Shown piece by piece: positions 14,449-18,199 of a stretch of DNA of 18,199 nucleotides (positions are counted from its first letter, which is position 1; every line of letters starts with the position of its first letter). Below the pieces are notes generated by a model, which worked only from the letters and a program-made list of their open reading frames with translations, searched no databases and had not been told where the DNA came from. Origin of the DNA: an uncultured Lachnospiraceae bacterium (GTDB taxonomy: Bacteria; Bacillota; Clostridia; Lachnospirales; Lachnospiraceae); the NCBI GenBank assembly GCA_902783735.1, contig CACZSE010000016.1, positions 1-18,199 on the forward strand. The letters are read 5' to 3'. The position numbers and the translations under genes were made by a program.

Positions 14449-14457
14449 TGCTATAAT
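14449..14457 (+). promoter_or_regulatory. extended -10 promoter before murG
   Basis: TGCTATAAT is a perfect extended -10 element (TGnTATAAT). No good -35 is seen; ATGAAT at 14430-14435 is the best candidate, with 16-base spacing. The start of transcription would be near 14463-14465. This rules out the GTG at 14463 as a translation start and leaves a leader of about 30 nt before the TTG start of murG. No terminator is visible between the FHA gene and this promoter, so read-through is possible. Confidence 0.6.
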
Positions 14458-14495
14458 CGTATGTGGATTGTATTAAGCAGAAAGAAGGCGTTAGT

Positions 14496-15584
14496 TTGAA
14501 ACGAATAGTTCTGACAGGCGGAGGTACCGCCGGACATGTAACACCAAATATCGCTTTACTGCCGTCCTTAAGGGCAGCAGGATATGAGATATTCTACATC
14601 GGTTCCTATGATGGTATCGAGAAGAGACTCATGGCGGATTTTGGGGTAGAGTACCATGGAATAGCAACAGGTAAATTCAGAAGATACTTTGATCTGAAGA
14701 ATTTTTCCGATCCTTTCAGAGTATTGAAAGGATACAGAGAGGCAAAAAAGATCTTAAAAGAGATAGATCCCGACATAATATTCAGCAAGGGTGGTTTCGT
14801 ATCCGTTCCAGTAGTAAGAGCGGCTGCAGATCTTAAGATCCCCTGTATCATTCACGAATCGGACATGTCTCCGGGCTTAGCCAATAAATTATGCATTCCC
14901 GTGGCAGACAAGGTCTGCTGTAACTTTCCCGAGACCTTATCCAAGGTTCCCGCAGGAAAGGCTGTACTTACAGGTTCACCCATCAGAGCGGAACTCATGC
15001 AGGGAAGTGTGGAAGCAGGTTATAAGCTTTGCGGATTTAATTCGAGCAAGCCTGTCATAATGGTCATCGGCGGTTCCCAGGGTGCTCAGAGCATCAACGA
15101 AGTTGTAAGAGAATCTCTGGACAATCTTTTAAAGGATTTCCAGGTAGTTCATATATGCGGAAAAGAAAAGATGGACAACCTTATGCTGTCGGTACCGGGA
15201 TATAAGCAGTTTGAATATCTCAAGACAGAGCTTAAGGATGTATTTGCCATGTCGGATGTTGTCATATCAAGAGCAGGTGCAAATGCGATATGTGAGCTTT
15301 TGGCATTGAACAAACCCAATATACTCATTCCTTTGTCGGCAGGCAGCAGGGGAGACCAGATACTGAACGCATCTTCCTTTGAAGGACAGGGCTTCAGTGC
15401 AGTCATAAGGGAAGAGGCATTAGATCCCATATCGCTGGTCGATACGGTTCACGAAGTATTCTTAAACAGAAAACAGTACATTGAGAATATGGTGAGCAGC
15501 GGACAGATCAACTCTATAAGGACCATAATGGGTCTCATAGAGGAAAACGTGAGAAAGAGTCCTGACGAAAAATCAGGCAATTAA
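14496..15584 (+). CDS. murG: MurG, UDP-GlcNAc:lipid I GlcNAc transferase
   Basis: This 362-residue enzyme transfers GlcNAc from UDP-GlcNAc to lipid I to form lipid II, at the inner face of the membrane. The N-terminal 'MKRIVLTGGGTAGHVTPN' contains the G-loop typical of MurG. 'DIIFSKGGFVSVPVV' and 'IGGSQGAQSINE' match the second and third glycine-rich motifs, and 'ISRAGANAICELLALNKP' the donor-sugar region. The family's HEQN is HESD here, and the later HQ element is DQ in 'SRGDQILNA', so it belongs to a divergent clostridial branch. I choose TTG at 14496: AAGAAGG (14482-14488) is seven bases upstream and the protein then begins at the canonical MKR. It stands outside a dcw cluster, so another murG may exist in the genome. 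Confidence 0.88.
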   Translation: MKRIVLTGGGTAGHVTPNIALLPSLRAAGYEIFYIGSYDGIEKRLMADFGVEYHGIATGKFRRYFDLKNFSDPFRVLKGYREAKKILKEIDPDIIFSKGGFVSVPVVRAAADLKIPCIIHESDMSPGLANKLCIPVADKVCCNFPETLSKVPAGKAVLTGSPIRAELMQGSVEAGYKLCGFNSSKPVIMVIGGSQGAQSINEVVRESLDNLLKDFQVVHICGKEKMDNLMLSVPGYKQFEYLKTELKDVFAMSDVVISRAGANAICELLALNKPNILIPLSAGSRGDQILNASSFEGQGFSAVIREEALDPISLVDTVHEVFLNRKQYIENMVSSGQINSIRTIMGLIEENVRKSPDEKSGN

Positions 15585-15589
15585 CCGTT

Positions 15590-16675
15590 ATGGTTGTAAA
15601 GATATTTGAAAAATATATGCAGGATGCGGGGTATGTTGTTTTTAATACCCAATATCCGGACGTAAAAGAATATATAAAAGAAGAGAACGGTTTTGTAAAC
15701 ATCTTACAGGTATTCAATGTAAACGATGATTCCGACATGGACCATGAGACTCTTATAAACCAGAGTCAAAACATACGTGCTTCCATGGAAGATAAAGATG
15801 TTCACATCATGAACCTGATATTTTCCGGGGACATGACTAAGGCGGAAAAGATCGCTTCCGATGAGTACATGTGCTGGACGATCGATAAACAGAACATTTC
15901 GCTCATTGAAGACGACAGCCGTATTGAAGACTTTTACGGTTTAAAGCAAGACCTTTTAAAATGGATCGAAGAAACCCGTCTTTTGATAGGTTCAAACGAT
16001 CTTCGTGCCATAAATGAAAAGCTGATGAACAGCTCGGAACGTGAAGAGTATCATGAGAAGAGCAAAAAAAGACCATCACCGGTTTCCGTTGTTTTGGTCA
16101 TAGTCAATGTTCTGATCTTTTTAACATCCTTACTTATAGGAAATGCGGCAGGCGATGCGCCAAATCCTTTTTTGGAATCGGGATGCATGGAGTTTTCGGC
16201 TATCGGGGCCGGCCAGTTTTACAGGCTGATCACTGCCATGTTCTTACATGCGGACTTTCAGCATGTTATAAGCAATATGCTGCTCTTATATTTCATGGGT
16301 GAGATGGTGGAACATAAGACAGGCTCTGTCAGATTTGCCATTATATATTTTGTGTCGGGCATCATGGGCAATGTTATATCGTATGTATACGAGCTCACAA
16401 GCGGTGCAAGATACACTGCCATAGGTGCCAGCGGTGCCGTGTATGGTATCATGGGAGCCCTGCTCTTTTTAGTCATTATAAAGACCAAAGGCCTCGATAT
16501 TCCGGTCAGACGCATGATACTTATGGTGGCATATTGTGTTTACAGCAGCTTTGCTGCGGATCATATAGATTATGCCGCACATTTGGGCGGCCTGTTCATA
16601 GGATTTTTGTTAACGGCTATTTTGTGTTACTCAAAGCTTTCAAAAAAGGAGGCGGTACAAAACAGTGAAGGTTAA
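15590..16675 (+). CDS. rhomboid-family intramembrane serine protease with N-terminal extension
   Basis: In this 361-residue protein the rhomboid core spans about 163-348. It shows HADFQHVISN (220-229, the HxxxN element), GASGAVYG with catalytic Ser281, and AAHLGG with catalytic His331. About six or seven membrane helices are expected. Rhomboids cleave transmembrane substrates within the membrane; the substrate here is unknown. Residues 1-160 form a soluble, mixed alpha/beta domain ('DKDVHIMNLIFSGDMTKAEK') that I cannot name. The ATG follows the murG stop by five bases with only a weak AGG upstream, suggesting coupling to murG. It overlaps the next gene by 11 bases. Confidence 0.88.
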   Translation: MVVKIFEKYMQDAGYVVFNTQYPDVKEYIKEENGFVNILQVFNVNDDSDMDHETLINQSQNIRASMEDKDVHIMNLIFSGDMTKAEKIASDEYMCWTIDKQNISLIEDDSRIEDFYGLKQDLLKWIEETRLLIGSNDLRAINEKLMNSSEREEYHEKSKKRPSPVSVVLVIVNVLIFLTSLLIGNAAGDAPNPFLESGCMEFSAIGAGQFYRLITAMFLHADFQHVISNMLLLYFMGEMVEHKTGSVRFAIIYFVSGIMGNVISYVYELTSGARYTAIGASGAVYGIMGALLFLVIIKTKGLDIPVRRMILMVAYCVYSSFAADHIDYAAHLGGLFIGFLLTAILCYSKLSKKEAVQNSEG

Positions 16676-17651
16676 TATATATTACGGCGGCAGAGGACTG
16701 ATGGACGATCCGACACTTTTTGTGATCGACAAGATGCAGGCCGTTTTGGAAGAACTGAACGTAAAAGTGGAAAGATTCATGCTCTGCGAGCAGAGGGCTG
16801 CCATAACCACCTTACCCCAGACACTCAAGGACGCAGATGGGATCATACTGGCTACAACGGTTGAGTGGTATGGAATAGGCGGATACATGCAGCAGTTTTT
16901 GGACGCCTGCTGGCTCTACGGGGACAAGGAAAAGATCTCCAAAATATACATGTGTCCCATAGTCATGTCCACTACCTATGGTGAGAGAGAAGGAAAGTTA
17001 AACCTTTCCACCGCATGGGAGATACTGGGAGGTCTTCCCTGCTCGGGAATATGCGGATACATAGCGGATGCAGCTTCATTGGAGATAGACGACCGCTACA
17101 CGACACTTATCGAAAAGAAGGCTGAGAATGTCTACAGGACCATAAAACAAAAGCTCATAAGCTTTCCTGCCAGCAATCAGGCCGTAAAGCAGATGGTCTC
17201 TGTTTCAACAAATACCGACCTTACCCCTCAGGAATCAGAACAGCTTTCACAATATGCTGCCGATGACAGTTATGTACAGCGTCAAAAAGAGGATATACAG
17301 GATCTTGCCAGAATGTTTAAGGGCATGATGGGCAAGGAACCTACCGAGGGTGAATCCTATATAAGCTCATTTAAGGAGCATTTCAACGCTATTGCCGGTT
17401 TTAAAGCATCCTACAGGATCATGATAGGAAAGAAGCCCTTGTCCATAAAGGTAGACGGAGCACAGGCGGAATATTTACTTGAAGCTATAGACAAAGCAGA
17501 CGTTGAGATAAGTCTGGATGAGGACAGCATGCAGGATATAGTTTCGGGAAGAATGACCTTCCAGAGGGCATTTATGGCAGGAAACATGAAGATGAAGGGT
17601 GATTTCAAGATACTCAGGACCCTGGATGAGTTGTTTGTATTCATGAACTGA
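16665..17651 (+). CDS. flavodoxin-like domain fused to SCP2 sterol-binding domain
   Basis: In this 328-residue protein the N-terminal half (1-175) has the flavodoxin/NADPH-dependent FMN reductase pattern: 'VNIYYGGRGLM', then 'ADGIILATTVEWYGIGGYMQQFLDACW' (an FMN-site-like loop after strand 3) and 'MCPIVMSTTYG'. The C-terminal part (about 225-328) resembles an SCP2 lipid-binding domain, with 'IVSGRMTFQRAFMAGNMKMKGDFKIL'. An oxidoreductase or lipid-handling role is inferred; the substrate is unknown. The start is GTG at 16665, with AAGGAGG at 16646-16652. It overlaps the rhomboid gene by 11 bases and so is probably co-transcribed. Confidence 0.75.
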   Translation: MKVNIYYGGRGLMDDPTLFVIDKMQAVLEELNVKVERFMLCEQRAAITTLPQTLKDADGIILATTVEWYGIGGYMQQFLDACWLYGDKEKISKIYMCPIVMSTTYGEREGKLNLSTAWEILGGLPCSGICGYIADAASLEIDDRYTTLIEKKAENVYRTIKQKLISFPASNQAVKQMVSVSTNTDLTPQESEQLSQYAADDSYVQRQKEDIQDLARMFKGMMGKEPTEGESYISSFKEHFNAIAGFKASYRIMIGKKPLSIKVDGAQAEYLLEAIDKADVEISLDEDSMQDIVSGRMTFQRAFMAGNMKMKGDFKILRTLDELFVFMN

Positions 17652-17692
17652 TATATAGATCAAAAAGATCTGATATTATAAAAGGAGCCGAT

Positions 17693-18100
17693 ATGAAAGA
17701 CGATAATTGTATTTTTTGCAAACTTGCAAACGGAGTGATACCTACAAATTCCATCTATGAAGATGATGACTTCAATGTTATACTTGATGCCGGACCGGCT
17801 ACAAAGGGTCATGCACTCATTATCCCGAAGGAGCATTATAAGAACATATATGAGCTTCCCGAGGATCTGACGGCTAAAGCGTTTGTGCTCGCAAAGAAGC
17901 TTGCGATAAAGATGACCGACAGACTTGGGGCCGACGGATTTAATATCGTTCAGAATAATAATGAGGTTGCGGGGCAGTCCGTATTTCATTTCCATATTCA
18001 CCTCATACCCCGATATGAAGGTGACGGACAGAACATTTTATGGGATCCTAAAAAACCTACGGATGAAGAACAGAAAGCTGTTAGAGACAGTTTAATATAA
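17693..18100 (+). CDS. HIT-family (Hint-like) nucleotide hydrolase
   Basis: This 135-residue protein carries the histidine triad HFHIHLIPR (His99, His101, His103). His101 is the expected nucleophile that hydrolyses nucleoside phosphoramidates or dinucleotides. C6 and C9 together with H48 and H99 match the zinc site found in many bacterial HIT proteins. 'GHALIIPKEHYKNIYEL' (39-55) is also typical. AAAGGAG six bases upstream supports the ATG. The C-terminal tail (108-135) is short and charged. The physiological substrate cannot be read from the sequence. Confidence 0.92.
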   Translation: MKDDNCIFCKLANGVIPTNSIYEDDDFNVILDAGPATKGHALIIPKEHYKNIYELPEDLTAKAFVLAKKLAIKMTDRLGADGFNIVQNNNEVAGQSVFHFHIHLIPRYEGDGQNILWDPKKPTDEEQKAVRDSLI

Positions 18101-18101
18101 T
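18096..18101 (+). promoter_or_regulatory. possible -10 element before glucose-6-phosphate isomerase
   Basis: TATAAT overlaps the stop codon of the HIT gene and lies 24 bases before the next ATG. This would give a leader of about 18 nt that just contains the ribosome site AAAGGAG (18112-18118). No -35 match and no TG extension are visible, so this is a weak candidate. Confidence 0.3.
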
Positions 18102-18125
18102 CATTTAAATCAAAGGAGATATATT

Positions 18126-18199
18126 ATGGGTAACAAAGTATCATTTGACTACTCTAAGGCAGCAGCATTTGTTGCTGACCACGAAGTAGAAAACATGAA
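18126..18199 (+). CDS. pgi: glucose-6-phosphate isomerase, N-terminal fragment cut by window end
   Basis: Only 24 codons are present, reading MGNKVSFDYSKAAAFVADHE and continuing VENM before the window ends. As I remember them, clostridial glucose-6-phosphate isomerases begin with this 'KVxFDYSKAxxFxxxxEVExM' pattern. The enzyme interconverts glucose-6-phosphate and fructose-6-phosphate in glycolysis. AAAGGAG at 18112-18118 is seven bases upstream of the ATG. The catalytic regions lie outside the window, so the call rests on the N-terminus alone. Confidence 0.7.
   Translation, partial: MGNKVSFDYSKAAAFVADHEVENM

Noticed and set aside
14463..14495. Upstream GTG start for murG adding 11 residues
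   Set aside because: The perfect TGCTATAAT at 14449-14457 predicts transcription starting at or after this GTG; AAGAAGG plus TTG at 14496 gives the canonical MurG N-terminus.
17657..17671. AGATC-AAAAA-GATCT hairpin and TATTAT before the HIT gene as terminator or promoter
   Set aside because: The stem has five pairs, no U tract follows, and no -35 pairs with TATTAT.
1..18199. CRISPR arrays, insertion sequences, tRNA or rRNA genes, prophage or attachment sites
   Set aside because: No regularly spaced repeats, transposase-like proteins, tRNA-like cloverleafs or rRNA segments were seen in the window.

Overview
The window suggests a low-to-mid GC Firmicute of the class Clostridia, most likely a motile member of the Lachnospiraceae (Butyrivibrio/Roseburia-like). 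The grounds are AAGGAGG-type ribosome sites, a Gram-positive Tad locus without secretin, the flagellin and FliS style, and a DUF6240-like flagellar protein and DUF5702-like pilus protein of types I associate with that family. This placement rests on memory of families; no search was run. All genes I support are on the + strand.

Region 1 (1-4836) is a flagellar filament block: a 994-residue DUF6240-like protein with a FliK-like C-terminus, a 381-residue flagellin, and the export chaperone FliS. It opens with a candidate sigma-28 promoter and closes with a strong intrinsic terminator.

Region 2 (4837-14422) is a complete-looking Gram-positive Tad/Flp pilus operon. A good sigma-A promoter (TTTACA-N18-TATACT) is followed by an approximately 145-nt leader that can fold into a three-helix structure. 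The genes then run: prepilin peptidase, TadZ/CpaE-like protein with a degenerate P-loop, TadA ATPase, TadB, TadC with a large extracytoplasmic Ig-like insert, Flp pilin, DUF5702-like pseudopilin, TadE-like pseudopilin with two Cys/His modules, a second divergent prepilin peptidase, a second small TadE-like pseudopilin, and a DUF6382-type FHA protein. No secretin, CpaB or TadD-like gene is present. The pilins share a (G/A)|x-x-T-[V/I]-E processing motif.

Region 3 (14423-18199) is housekeeping and mixed. An extended -10 promoter precedes murG (TTG start). Next come a rhomboid protease with an extra N-terminal domain, a flavodoxin-like/SCP2 fusion protein, a HIT hydrolase, and the first 24 codons of glucose-6-phosphate isomerase.

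The most interesting points are the unassigned leader RNA and unusual start of the first pilus gene, the Ig-like insert in TadC, the duplicated H-x4-C / C-x2-C module on a pseudopilin, the two different prepilin peptidases, and a tandem EETEVF motif in front of the FHA domain that resembles the GarA phospho-switch.
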